From positions 1 to 64,000 of the IMG/VR virus record IMGVR_UViG_3300042568_000467: a stretch of DNA of 64,000 nucleotides. One strand, written 5' to 3'. Positions 1 through 6,313 of this stretch are shown here, piece by piece. Source of the stretch: a virus. The translations under genes were made by a program, and so were the position numbers. Positions within the stretch are counted from its first letter, which is position 1, and the number at the start of each line of letters is the position of its first letter. The notes beneath the pieces are model-generated. The model did not search any database. It saw nothing but the letters and a program-made list of their open reading frames with translations, and was not told where the DNA came from.

Positions 1-97
1 CAGCATAGCGTTGTTTCTCAATCTCTGCTACATCTGTATATTTAGCCTTATTTGCACAGTAATGGCAAATCTCTTTTTCGGTATTTTCGTTAGACAT
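1..97 (-). CDS. small zinc-ribbon-like protein, 3' end cut by window edge
   Basis: An open frame starts at ATG 97 and runs off the left edge after 32 codons. The visible part begins MSNENTEKEICHYCA and contains a CxxC pair (CHYC) followed by a basic stretch, as in short phage zinc-ribbon proteins. A TAGAAT hexamer preceded by TGC lies upstream at about 128-133. Function unknown; the second metal-binding pair, if present, is outside the window. Confidence 0.55.
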   Translation of the reverse strand, partial: MSNENTEKEICHYCANKAKYTDVAEIEKQRYA

Positions 98-142
98 TTA
101 TAAATCTACTCTTTCTCTTATATACCAATTCTAGCATATCTT

Positions 143-331
143 TTATGAAGAAGAGTCTTTAGTTCTTATCCAATGCCCGTATTTAGTAGGAGTTGGGGAG
201 CCTACATATTCCTGCCCCGTCTCCATATCGATCAGCTTCCATTTACCTGGAGCCTTAGTATGGACTATGAGATCAGTAGGAGCATCTAGCTCTTCTACCT
301 CAGTTCCGTATATGTTTAGTAATTTTCGCAA
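143..331 (-). CDS. hypothetical protein, 62 aa (TTG start)
   Basis: The frame opens with a TTG codon at 331, preceded by a purine-rich stretch (GAGAAGAGAAG). The protein has a central TGQEYVG segment and ends GHWIRTKDSSS. I recognise no family with certainty; it has no membrane segment and no metal-binding cysteines. A repeated element (GTGCG-A5-GTGCG) lies just upstream at 349-363. It sits in a dense run of tiny genes that overlap by a few bases, which supports coding. Confidence 0.6.
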   Translation of the reverse strand: MRKLLNIYGTEVEELDAPTDLIVHTKAPGKWKLIDMETGQEYVGSPTPTKYGHWIRTKDSSS

Positions 332-382
332 ATGTCTTCTCTTCTCGCCGCACTTTTTCGCACTATATAGGTCCTATTAATC

Positions 383-550
383 TTATCTATTTCTACCAAA
401 GAATGGGGTTATATTACCCTTATAGTCATCATCATCCGACCACTTGCCTGTGCTGTAGCCTGCCTCTGACTTAGTCTCTAATTCTGGATCTTTATCAACA
501 TCTTCGCCAAAGTCTAGCCACTCTTCTAGGTTGTCTAGGAATCCCATCAT
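383..550 (-). CDS. hypothetical acidic protein, 55 aa
   Basis: Starts at ATG 550 (a second ATG follows at 547), overlapping the TGA of the upstream gene in an ATGA arrangement typical of translational coupling. The protein is strongly acidic (LEEWLDFGEDVDKDPELE, then a KWSDDDD stretch) and ends in a short basic tail. Too short to assign to a family. The coupling and good codon continuity suggest a real gene. Confidence 0.55.
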   Translation of the reverse strand: MMGFLDNLEEWLDFGEDVDKDPELETKSEAGYSTGKWSDDDDYKGNITPFFGRNR

Positions 551-810
551 ACACCGACTTCCGTTTCTGAAAGTATATCCATTACTTCCCCTAATGTTTT
601 TTCTGGAGTATCGTGAAAATAGTAGGTTCCGTCATCTTTGATAGCCCATCCTCGCCAGCCGTCTTCCTCATCCCAGAATGATGAAACAATCTTCATAGAC
701 TCTGGATCATTAATAGTTCTAGTAATTGAGTTATAGAAATTAACCTCAGCAAAGATAGCTTCTCTTACTGGAGTCCACCAAAACAATCTGTTTATTAGCC
801 AATCAATCAT
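547..810 (-). CDS. hypothetical protein, 87 aa
   Basis: ATG at 810 overlaps the stop of the preceding small zinc protein. The N-terminus (MIDWLINRLFWWTPV) is amphipathic and aromatic, followed by a polar domain with WDEEDGWRGWAIKDDG. No cysteines, no clear membrane segment. Part of the tightly packed cassette of small genes between 1 and 2.7 kb. No function can be assigned. Confidence 0.6.
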   Translation of the reverse strand: MIDWLINRLFWWTPVREAIFAEVNFYNSITRTINDPESMKIVSSFWDEEDGWRGWAIKDDGTYYFHDTPEKTLGEVMDILSETEVGV

Positions 811-938
811 ACTGCCACCTGAATTGGAATCATAACTTCACACCTTTCACAATACTCATAAGTCGATCCTGTAAATGGGCAGGTTCCTGCCTGGACCAAA
901 GCGTGTCCTTTTATTTTGCATTTAATCTTATTAATCAT
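807..938 (-). CDS. small zinc-binding protein, DUF1660-like, 43 aa
   Basis: Starts at ATG 938 and ends in a TGA that overlaps the next ATG. It carries one early cysteine (KIKCKIKGHAL), one central cysteine (AGTCPF) and a CxxC pair (YCERCEV), the spacing seen in tiny phage zinc proteins of the DUF1660 type, where K-C-x(3)-G-H is followed by a C-terminal CxxC. Likely a structural zinc site; role unknown. Confidence 0.6.
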   Translation of the reverse strand: MINKIKCKIKGHALVQAGTCPFTGSTYEYCERCEVMIPIQVAV

Positions 939-1053
939 CTTCTTTTAACCTTTCAAGCAGTTCGGCATTCTCTTCAAATACCTGCTCTATTACACGCTTT
1001 AGACGCAATGATCTATCAAGATCATACTCTTCGTCAAATTCTGTGGAATTCAT
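931..1053 (-). CDS. hypothetical charged protein, 40 aa
   Basis: ATG 1053 follows a purine-rich Shine-Dalgarno region (GGAAGGTAGAGAG). The product is almost entirely charged helix (STEFDEEYDLDRSLRLKRV) and ends KEDD, so it may form a short coiled coil. The stop overlaps the start of the next gene. A second copy of the GTGCG element lies upstream at 1069-1085. Confidence 0.55.
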   Translation of the reverse strand: MNSTEFDEEYDLDRSLRLKRVIEQVFEENAELLERLKEDD

Positions 1054-1084
1054 CTCTCTACCTTCCGACGCACTTTTCGCTTCA

Positions 1085-1387
1085 CTAATTGCGTTCTAGT
1101 TTAGCCATAATATGTTTATGATTAATTAGAAGATACTTGTTAGATTGATCGTCCTCAATCTCCGTGCCTGTATGGTCTGGGAAATACACTACATCCCCAA
1201 TATCAAGCTCTGGGATAGGCATCAAGTCGCCTCTGTAGTTGACCTCTCCTGCTCCCATATCGACAATGGTTCCAATCTTGGGACCAGCATCATTAAATAC
1301 TGCAGATATAACTAAGCCAGACTGAGTAGTCTTTTCCTTATCTGTTTCTTTTGTTACTAATAGCATTCCACCAATTGGCTTAATCAT
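1085..1387 (-). CDS. groES: GroES-like co-chaperonin (Cpn10)
   Basis: The 100-residue protein has the Cpn10 layout: an N-terminal IKPIGGMLLV strand, a mobile loop region (KEKTTQSGLVIS) that in GroES contacts GroEL, a central G-T-I-V-D-M-G-A-G-E strand pair and the DIGDVVYFPDHTGTEI segment before the C-terminal strand. GroES caps the GroEL chamber during protein folding; phage versions (T4 gp31 is the functional analogue) help fold capsid protein with host GroEL. ATG 1387 is chosen because GGAAG lies nine bases upstream; ATG 1393 or 1417 are alternatives. No groEL is in the window, so it would have to work with the host chaperonin. Confidence 0.9.
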   Translation of the reverse strand: MIKPIGGMLLVTKETDKEKTTQSGLVISAVFNDAGPKIGTIVDMGAGEVNYRGDLMPIPELDIGDVVYFPDHTGTEIEDDQSNKYLLINHKHIMAKLERN

Positions 1388-1517
1388 CTTCATCTTCTTC
1401 CGTATCAAATAGGTCATAGTCTATATCTTTTAATTGACTAAGGCTGTTATATGCTGCAAAAGCAACTGCTGCAAGGGCTATGAGTAGCCCAACTAATGTA
1501 ATTGTTTTCTTGTTCAT
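1380..1517 (-). CDS. small membrane-anchored or secreted protein, 45 aa
   Basis: ATG 1517 overlaps the TGA of the upstream membrane gene. The protein is MNKKT followed by one hydrophobic segment (ITLVGLLIALAAVAFAA, residues 6-22) and an acidic tail ending DTEEDEDD. This is either a single-pass anchor or an uncleaved signal peptide. Its stop overlaps the start of groES by eight bases, so the two are probably translated together. Function unknown. Confidence 0.6.
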   Translation of the reverse strand: MNKKTITLVGLLIALAAVAFAAYNSLSQLKDIDYDLFDTEEDEDD

Positions 1518-1744
1518 AGTGGTATCTCGTTTACCTTTTCTTTAGACCAGTGTATGTATGATCTAATATACACAATAGCGTAGGCTATTGCTGAGAATAT
1601 AAATCCATATTGTTTGGTAATTAAAGCGTAGGTAATCCATAGGATCTCATTGAATAGAAGGACTAACCATCCCCATATTGTTTTCCGCCCAACAAAGTAT
1701 ATGCCAGCTACTCCAATTATTGCTAGTATCCATGACCATGCCAT
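1514..1744 (-). CDS. small integral membrane protein, 76 aa
   Basis: Two or three hydrophobic helices are visible: WSWILAIIGVAGIYFV, then WGWLVLLFNEILWITYALI, then YGFIFSAIAYAIVYI, ending in a basic tail. The WGWL...LW..YA...Q.GF pattern resembles small membrane proteins of actinophages that look like a fragment of the PnuC transporter fold. No transport role can be claimed from 76 residues. Lies two bases from the upstream gene. Confidence 0.65.
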   Translation of the reverse strand: MAWSWILAIIGVAGIYFVGRKTIWGWLVLLFNEILWITYALITKQYGFIFSAIAYAIVYIRSYIHWSKEKVNEIPL

Positions 1745-1746
1745 TG

Positions 1747-1977
1747 CTATTCCTCAAATGATGTCTGTGTAGTTGGAAGAAGACTTTTGTATCTTCTTTC
1801 CCATGTTTCTGCTCTTAATTCTGCATCTCTCCATTTAGAATGTAACATCTGTTCCGAATCTTGAGATTCATTTAATTTGTTATACATATCAGAAAGCTTG
1901 TTTTCTGATTCTGGAGAAGATTTCCCAATAGTCATACCAACTAAAAAGAAACCTAAATTTAATAGAATATCCCACAT
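1747..1977 (-). CDS. single-pass membrane protein with coiled coil, 76 aa
   Basis: A short N-terminal hydrophobic helix (WDILLNLGFFLVGMTIG) is followed by a charged region from residue 22 to the end likely to be helical or coiled coil (SDMYNKLNESQDSEQMLHSK). Expressed from the strong promoter at 2002-2031, which lies inside the neighbouring 28-residue frame. Function unknown. Confidence 0.6.
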   Translation of the reverse strand: MWDILLNLGFFLVGMTIGKSSPESENKLSDMYNKLNESQDSEQMLHSKWRDAELRAETWERRYKSLLPTTQTSFEE

Positions 1978-2001
1978 ATCCGCCTCTTTCTCTACTACCT
2001 A

Positions 2002-2031
2002 ATTATATAGGAGAGTCCAGGACTTTGTCAA
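2002..2031 (-). promoter_or_regulatory. sigma70-like promoter for 1977-ward genes
   Basis: Reading the minus strand, TTGACA (2031-2026) and TATAAT (2007-2002) are separated by 18 bases. Both hexamers match consensus. It overlaps the coding sequence of the 28-residue gene. Confidence 0.65.
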
Positions 2032-2089
2032 TAGCATCGTCTATTGTGTTGGTATGTTCTTTAGAACATGATCCACATTCTTTGCACAT
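2003..2089 (-). CDS. tiny cysteine-rich protein, 28 aa
   Basis: ATG 2089 has a good Shine-Dalgarno (TTGGAGAATT). The product starts MCKECGSCSKEH, with a CxxCxxC cluster, and continues with an acidic helix. Such micro-proteins with one CxxC cluster recur in this region. Its coding sequence contains the promoter of the following gene, so conservation would reflect both. Could also be only a fortuitous frame. Confidence 0.4.
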   Translation of the reverse strand: MCKECGSCSKEHTNTIDDAIDKVLDSPI

Positions 2090-2105
2090 AATTCTCCAAT
2101 AAAGA

Positions 2106-2140
2106 TCCCCACCAGCCCTAATAGTAGGGCTTAGTGGGGA
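2106..2140 (-). terminator. strong stem-loop terminator
   Basis: On the minus strand a two-part stem forms: TCCCCAC pairs with GTGGGGA, and inside it AGCCCTA pairs with TAGGGCT around a four-base loop. TCTTTATT follows. It lies immediately after the 2149-2364 gene. Confidence 0.7.
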
Positions 2141-2148
2141 ATATTTAA

Positions 2149-2364
2149 TTAAACCTTCTTTGGTTTTGTTTTCTTTTGACCAAGTACGGTTTCTCTGCGA
2201 ATGCCGTGCTTGTTTCTGTCAATCTTAGTCGGTGGCTTTGGGCCAGAAAAACCAGATTTAAACTTTCCCTGTGAAGGATTTTTTCTTGTTGCTTCTTGTG
2301 AAGTTACTGCGCCAGATGGTTGATTATTTGGCGGAGTATCCATACCAGTGCCATTATTACTCAT
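2149..2364 (-). CDS. hypothetical polar, basic protein, 71 aa
   Basis: Low-complexity protein rich in N, P, S, T and K; begins MSNNGTGMDTPPNNQPSG and ends in a KKTKPKKV basic tail. It looks intrinsically disordered and may bind nucleic acid or a structural protein. Overlaps the upstream gene by eight bases and is followed by a strong terminator. Confidence 0.55.
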   Translation of the reverse strand: MSNNGTGMDTPPNNQPSGAVTSQEATRKNPSQGKFKSGFSGPKPPTKIDRNKHGIRRETVLGQKKTKPKKV

Positions 2365-2512
2365 TAATAAAGTTTTCTCTTTGTTCTGGAGTTGCAGTCA
2401 TGTTTAGTGTTAGTCCTGCTTCTCCATCCCTAGAAACATCTAATATGCCTCCTGGGATATTTGCAATACCAGTCTCGCTTCCGAGTGATTCACATCCGCA
2501 CTCTACGCACAT
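2357..2512 (-). CDS. small cysteine-bearing protein, 51 aa
   Basis: I place the start at ATG 2512, giving MCVECGCESLGSETG..., one base after the stop of the preceding gene. A longer in-frame extension to 2656 exists but overlaps another, more protein-like frame and is probably not translated. The N-terminal CxxCxC cluster and glycine-rich centre (IPGGILDVSRDGEAG) suggest a small metal-binding protein. Role unknown. Confidence 0.6.
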   Translation of the reverse strand: MCVECGCESLGSETGIANIPGGILDVSRDGEAGLTLNMTATPEQRENFINE

Positions 2513-2513
2513 G

Positions 2514-2678
2514 TTACTTACCGTTGTTTCCGAGCCCTGCGCCATCCTGAGATGAAACATCCTTAGCTGCTGGGAATGATCCAGTTGCTGGTGAATAATC
2601 TCCAGTTGCGTTGATGTCATTTGTTCCTGCTGGCTTGCGATTTGCTGTAAAGCCATCCAAGTTGATACCGTCTGTCAT
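2514..2678 (-). CDS. small phage protein, 54 aa
   Basis: ATG 2678 has an AGGAGA Shine-Dalgarno eight bases upstream and the frame reads MTDGINLDGFTANRKPAG to a TAA at 2514. The composition (T, N, G, D, A) is that of a soluble phage protein, whereas the overlapping longer frame is glutamine-rich and lacks a ribosome site. The pair 2514-2678 / 2357-2512 is therefore the better reading. Function unknown. Confidence 0.6.
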   Translation of the reverse strand: MTDGINLDGFTANRKPAGTNDINATGDYSPATGSFPAAKDVSSQDGAGLGNNGK

Positions 2679-2735
2679 TTTATTTCTCCTATAGGTTTGT
2701 ATTTAGATGGGTCTAGAATACCATCTATTAAAGAT

Positions 2736-2741
2736 ATTATA
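2736..2741 (-). promoter_or_regulatory. extended -10 promoter element
   Basis: TATAAT on the minus strand preceded by TGC (extended -10), about 58 bases before ATG 2678. No clear -35 box at 17 bases. Confidence 0.5.
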
Positions 2742-2767
2742 GCATTTTTTCTTAGAAGAAGCACAAT

Positions 2768-3382
2768 CTACCTAATAGAATAGAAGGATATGAGGTTTAC
2801 CCTGTGCCCAGAAGTAATTTTTGTAACCTCATGTGGCAAGGTGTCGTCTCCAATAAAGCATATAAATGTGCCCTTCTTTGGCTTCAAAGATATGTTCTCG
2901 TTTGGGAACTGTAAAAGACCGCCCTCGTAGTCATCGTTTAGGTATAGCAGGCCAGAGTGATCGTTTACTTGATCATCTAGCCAGTTGTCGTGATGAAGCT
3001 TGTTTTCAGCTCCAGAACGCATATAGCAATACATCATATGCTTGAGATAAATATCTTTTTTAAATATATTTGCCACTGCTTTTTCCTGTAAAAGAGCAGC
3101 CCCTGTTAATAAATCTTTAGCCAGGTCATTATATCCGTCATATGGAAGCATCTTATTGGTTGCAGATATCTCTTCTTTTCTATGAGAATAAGTATATGCT
3201 GGACCAGCAGACATACCCTTTCCCCAAAAATCTTTACTGGATCCAGCAGAATAATCTCCAGACCCATTCTCCCAGCTAGGACTATCCACTAGGTTTTTAG
3301 AAAAACTATCTGATAAAAAATCACACGTTTCGGGTGATAGAAAGTTTTCCATAACAAATATCTTATTTGCTAATATTTGCAT
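2768..3382 (-). CDS. 2-oxoglutarate/Fe(II) dioxygenase (prolyl-4-hydroxylase fold)
   Basis: A 204-residue protein with the P4H/PHD-type double-stranded beta helix. The iron triad is visible as HxD (H130, D132) and a distal histidine (H184 in LPHEV); R194 (GHRVN) would bind the 2-oxoglutarate carboxylate. The core strand YLNDDYEGGLLQFPNE is diagnostic of this family. These enzymes hydroxylate proteins or other substrates using O2 and 2-oxoglutarate; the substrate here is unknown. Its start overlaps the upstream paralogue by 20 bases, so the two are likely co-expressed. A third member lies at 16393-17478. Confidence 0.85.
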   Translation of the reverse strand: MQILANKIFVMENFLSPETCDFLSDSFSKNLVDSPSWENGSGDYSAGSSKDFWGKGMSAGPAYTYSHRKEEISATNKMLPYDGYNDLAKDLLTGAALLQEKAVANIFKKDIYLKHMMYCYMRSGAENKLHHDNWLDDQVNDHSGLLYLNDDYEGGLLQFPNENISLKPKKGTFICFIGDDTLPHEVTKITSGHRVNLISFYSIR

Positions 3383-4001
3383 TGTCCGCTAAATACCCTT
3401 CTGGTTCATAAAAAGTAATAAAAGCATGTCTTTCTCCATCAGTAACCTTTTTTACTTCATGTGGTTTATTTAAATCTCCTTCAAAAAATATTAGGTCTCC
3501 TATTTCTGGTTTAACTAATAGGTTTTGATTAGGAAAAAATAATTCTCCCCCAACATAATTATCGTTTAAATATAAAATTGCAGATTTATCAAAAGCAAAC
3601 TCTGGGTTAATGACGGGTTCATTATTATCATTAATCATATAGTTGTCTGTGTGAGTTGGATTTGAGGAACCAGTTTTCATACAACTGAAGAACCAATTCT
3701 TAACTTGATGTTTGCCTTTAAAATAATCACTAACTAATTCATTAATTGAAAAAAGAATGAATGTTGATATGTCTATGGCTATGTTGTAGTTTCCGCTCTG
3801 GCCATATCCAAAAACAATTCCTGGGTTGCTTAATTTTGAACCAGAAAGTCCACCATAAACCTCAAAAGCATTTGTTTTATTTAACGTATTTATTGGATCA
3901 GAGCTTAAATATTTTGATAAAGTTTCCGCAGTTTCTTTAGATATATATTGTTTTATATAATATACACCTTTTGAGATTTCCTTAACTTCTTTTTTGATCA
4001 T
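3363..4001 (-). CDS. 2-oxoglutarate/Fe(II) dioxygenase (second copy)
   Basis: 212 residues with the same fold as its downstream neighbour: H117 and D119 (PTHTDN), H181 (KPHEV) and R191 (DGERHAF), plus the ILYLNDNYVGGELFFPNQN core. All residues needed for iron and 2-oxoglutarate binding are present, so it should be active. Sequence identity to the neighbour looks moderate and centred on the core, consistent with an old duplication or separate acquisition. The ATG overlaps the TGA of a 40-residue zinc protein (ATGA). Confidence 0.85.
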   Translation of the reverse strand: MIKKEVKEISKGVYYIKQYISKETAETLSKYLSSDPINTLNKTNAFEVYGGLSGSKLSNPGIVFGYGQSGNYNIAIDISTFILFSINELVSDYFKGKHQVKNWFFSCMKTGSSNPTHTDNYMINDNNEPVINPEFAFDKSAILYLNDNYVGGELFFPNQNLLVKPEIGDLIFFEGDLNKPHEVKKVTDGERHAFITFYEPEGYLADNANISK

Positions 4002-4120
4002 TTCCTGTATCTATCGTGCCAGCATTTTTCACAAACAACTACATACTTTGTTTCTGTACTTGTGATACGAGTTGCCTTATTAGAGCAACCCGCCATCTCA
4101 CATATATCTTCTAAGTTCAT
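3998..4120 (-). CDS. small zinc-finger-like protein, 40 aa
   Basis: Starts at ATG 4120, sharing TAATG with the gene before it, and ends in ATGA with the oxygenase after it. The sequence has C-x(4)-C (ICEMAGCSN) and CxxC followed by H (VCEKCWHDRY), a compact four-ligand zinc site found in many phage micro-proteins. Coupling on both sides supports translation. Could be an accessory protein of the oxygenases, but that is only positional inference. Confidence 0.6.
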   Translation of the reverse strand: MNLEDICEMAGCSNKATRITSTETKYVVVCEKCWHDRYRK

Positions 4121-4308
4121 TACTTCTTTTTAGTTGTCTTTTTAACTGTCTTTTTTACAGGCTTCTTTGCTGGAGCCTTTTTCTTAGGTGCCTGCTTCTT
4201 TGCAACCTTCTTCTTAGGTGCTGACACTTGCTTTTCATTTGCTGAATCTGATGCAACAATAGTCTTTACCTGTTGCTCAAGGATCCATAGTCTTAGTTTA
4301 TTAAACAT
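4120..4308 (-). CDS. histone-H1-like lysine/alanine-rich protein, 62 aa
   Basis: The N-terminal third (MFNKLRLWILEQQVKTIV) could be an amphipathic helix; the rest is K/A/P repeats such as APKKKVAKKQ and KKTVKKTTKKK. This resembles the C-terminal tail of histone H1 and of actinobacterial HupB, which bind DNA without sequence preference. A role in DNA condensation or charge neutralisation is plausible but not shown. Confidence 0.65.
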   Translation of the reverse strand: MFNKLRLWILEQQVKTIVASDSANEKQVSAPKKKVAKKQAPKKKAPAKKPVKKTVKKTTKKK

Positions 4309-4434
4309 TTACTGCCTTTCTATTTTTCTAACGATGTATCTAATAACTTCGTTAGGCTTCCATTCATATGGTAATTCTAAATACCTAATTTCGTCTGCTA
4401 TTTTTTCTCTTATAGCATCTTCTATGTATTCCAT
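4309..4434 (-). CDS. hypothetical protein, 41 aa (leaderless start)
   Basis: The frame MEYIEDAIREKIADEIRYLE...VRKIERQ predicts two short helices. ATG 4434 lies six bases after a TAGAAT -10 box, so the transcript probably begins at the start codon. The stop is directly followed by the next ATG. No family recognised. Confidence 0.55.
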   Translation of the reverse strand: MEYIEDAIREKIADEIRYLELPYEWKPNEVIRYIVRKIERQ

Positions 4435-4440
4435 AAGTAT

Positions 4441-4469
4441 ATTCTAGCATTTATATGTCAATGGGGCAA
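4441..4469 (-). promoter_or_regulatory. leaderless promoter overlapping a terminator
   Basis: TTGCCC (4469-4464), 17 bases, TAGAAT (4446-4441) preceded by TGC, then six bases to ATG 4434. The -35 box lies in the terminator stem at 4462-4485. Confidence 0.5.
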
Positions 4470-4485
4470 GGTTTCCCCTGCCCCA
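4462..4485 (-). terminator. stem-loop after the Ig-like protein gene
   Basis: TGGGGCA and TGCCCCA form a seven-pair stem around a ten-base loop, 17 bases past the stop of the 4502-5530 gene. No U-tract follows, so termination may be inefficient. Confidence 0.5.
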
Positions 4486-4501
4486 CGAACAATATAAAGA
4501 A

Positions 4502-5530
4502 TTACTTCTTTAGCTTGACCTTAGCACGTGGATTCTTTGCATTCCACTTCTTTGCTAGAGCATTATACTCTGCAATGTAGGTGGCCTTAGCAAGATCTGC
4601 TGCTGCCTTATCGGTTGCAAGCTTAGCTGCTGCATCTGCGATAGCTTTATCTGATGCTAGCTTGTCTGCTGCACGTCCAGCCTTTTCTGCTGCAAGTTCT
4701 GCGTTAGCGATTGCTAGTCGTGATGTAACTGATGCAAGCTCTCCTGCAAGATCACGAACTGCAACTGTTGCAACAACAGAACCTACTGGTGCTGCTAAGC
4801 CTGTTACGGCTGATGCTACTGTTGCGTATGCTGTAACAGTAACTGAACCAGAAGCAGGAAGTGTAATTGTTTGTTCCTTTGTTCCAATTGTTGCTGTTGC
4901 TGTATCTGTTACAAGTGCTGTTGCTGTTGCAATACCATTTGAAGATACTAGAGTATTAATTGTTACACCGCTCTTTGGGTTACCAAATACGTCAAATGCA
5001 GATACCTTAAGGACCTGTGATGTACCTGCTGCACCTGATGCTGGAGCAGATAGTGTAATAGAGTTTGCTGTTGCTGCTGAGTTTGAACCCTGCACATAGT
5101 AAACTGTTGTAGTTCCAGCACGAGTAATTGCTACTGTTCCTACTGCTGTAGACTTAGTGTATACAAAAAAGTCTGCTGCTGTTCCAGTTCCAGTTGCAAT
5201 TGAAAGTGTTGATGTTCCATTTGAAGCAGTTACTGGTGCTGTTGATGTTGCTAGAGCAGGAACAATTGTTGCATTAGTTGCAACTGCTGTTACTGATGTT
5301 CCAGTATCAACGCCTGTTACGGCAATCTTCAATGCATCTGCTGCATCGATACTGTTATCTGCTGGGACTGGCAATGAAACAGGAGTTGTTGCTACTGTTC
5401 CACCTGTTGCTGCAGATCCCGCTACCGTTAGGGTAACAGTTCCAGCATTAGCCTGAGCTGCTGGCGATACAAGCATTGTGCTAGTCAGGGCTGCAGCGAT
5501 GATTAGCGATACTTTCTTAAATGACTTCAT
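4502..5530 (-). CDS. secreted Ig-like repeat surface protein, 342 aa
   Basis: A clear Sec signal peptide (basic MKSFKKVS, hydrophobic LIIAAALTSTMLV, cleavage near AQA-NA at about residue 28) is followed by roughly 230 residues of T/V/A/G-rich beta-sandwich sequence, including an invasin/Ig-like segment (VLKVSAFDVFGNPKSGVTI). The last 80 residues are an Ala-rich coiled coil ending WNAKNPRAKVKLKK. The overall plan resembles secreted surface proteins of planktonic actinobacteria more than a virion protein. It may coat the infected cell or block superinfection; that is inference. Preceded by AAGGAG, followed by a stem-loop. Confidence 0.75.
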   Translation of the reverse strand: MKSFKKVSLIIAAALTSTMLVSPAAQANAGTVTLTVAGSAATGGTVATTPVSLPVPADNSIDAADALKIAVTGVDTGTSVTAVATNATIVPALATSTAPVTASNGTSTLSIATGTGTAADFFVYTKSTAVGTVAITRAGTTTVYYVQGSNSAATANSITLSAPASGAAGTSQVLKVSAFDVFGNPKSGVTINTLVSSNGIATATALVTDTATATIGTKEQTITLPASGSVTVTAYATVASAVTGLAAPVGSVVATVAVRDLAGELASVTSRLAIANAELAAEKAGRAADKLASDKAIADAAAKLATDKAAADLAKATYIAEYNALAKKWNAKNPRAKVKLKK

Positions 5531-5577
5531 TTATTTTTTTCTCCTTAATTTATCCACCTCTAGATGAGCGTGGAATT

Positions 5578-5811
5578 CTATTTTGTGTACGAGTTCCGCC
5601 ATTGTGACGGAGAGTGGCTCTCTTCGATACTTTTTTTCATTTCAATGTCTTCGTACATTCGAACAATATGAATGCATGGATCCTGACCTTCATCAAAATC
5701 CCTGTCTTCTTGTTCAGACATTGGTAGTCCGTCATGTGTAGAACATACAGGTGGTCCGCACCAACCTTTTTCTATGCCGTATGTAATCCATTCATTAAAT
5801 GTTAGATCCAT
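5578..5811 (-). CDS. conserved actinophage-type protein with Cys residues, 77 aa
   Basis: The motif GWCGPPVCSTHDGLPMSEQE followed by DFDEGQDPCIHIVRMY recurs, as far as I recall, in small proteins of many actinobacteriophages; no function is known. Three cysteines and a histidine could bind a metal. It overlaps the end of the thioredoxin gene by ten bases, so the two are probably translated together. Confidence 0.65.
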   Translation of the reverse strand: MDLTFNEWITYGIEKGWCGPPVCSTHDGLPMSEQEDRDFDEGQDPCIHIVRMYEDIEMKKSIEESHSPSQWRNSYTK

Positions 5812-6104
5812 TCCGATAGCTCCTTTAAAAGAACGTGCTTAGGTTTTGCGCCAAGCACTGTGTGGACTGGGTTTCCATCCTTAAATAATACCATAGTTGG
5901 TATCGAGTGTACAGAGTATTCCTGAGTTTTTTCTGGATGTTCATCAATATTTAACTTACCAATTAGCAAGCCAGTCTCTTCAGAGATTTCATCTAATATT
6001 GGAGAAACTCTTTTACATGGACCACACCAATCAGCCCAGAAATCTATAAGGACTAAGCTGTTAGACTCAATAACTTGAGCAAAACTTTGGTCTGTTACTA
6101 TCAA
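5802..6104 (-). CDS. trxA: thioredoxin
   Basis: A 100-residue thioredoxin with the active site WCGPC at residues 26-30, the preceding DFWAD strand, the cis-proline loop (SIPTM) and a complete C-terminal helix; no signal peptide, so cytoplasmic. It reduces protein disulfides, and in phages can serve ribonucleotide reductase or act as a polymerase processivity factor (T7). No ribonucleotide reductase is visible in this window. The start is TTG at 6104, overlapping the upstream TGA (TTGA) with AAGGAC as ribosome site. Confidence 0.95.
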   Translation of the reverse strand: MIVTDQSFAQVIESNSLVLIDFWADWCGPCKRVSPILDEISEETGLLIGKLNIDEHPEKTQEYSVHSIPTMVLFKDGNPVHTVLGAKPKHVLLKELSEWI

Positions 6105-6313
6105 TTTTTGTCCTTAAGGTCATCTGCTGCTTCATTAAACTTATCCATAAACATTTTAACTACAAAATATGTAGACTCTGTAGCATTCTTATTTAAATTA
6201 GAGATAGTTTCTTCTGATTGTTGGTCCTCAGGAAGAGCATTAGCCCATTTTTGAAAAAGGGCCTTTGCTACATCTTGTACGATAGACTCAAGCACTGTCA
6301 TTTGCTTATCCAT
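6101..6313 (-). CDS. hypothetical helical protein, 70 aa
   Basis: All-helical, acidic protein with no cysteines (VLESIVQDVAKALFQKWANA and a C-terminal KFNEAADDLKDKN). It overlaps the subtilase stop by eight bases upstream and the thioredoxin start downstream, so it belongs to the subtilase-thioredoxin operon. Met5 is an alternative start. No family recognised. Confidence 0.6.
   Translation of the reverse strand: MDKQMTVLESIVQDVAKALFQKWANALPEDQQSEETISNLNKNATESTYFVVKMFMDKFNEAADDLKDKN

Noticed and set aside
4581-5456. Two long plus-strand open frames (172 and 99 codons)
   Set aside because: They are antisense to the Ala/Thr-rich Ig-like gene, whose codon bias keeps the opposite strand open. 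No ribosome site or promoter.
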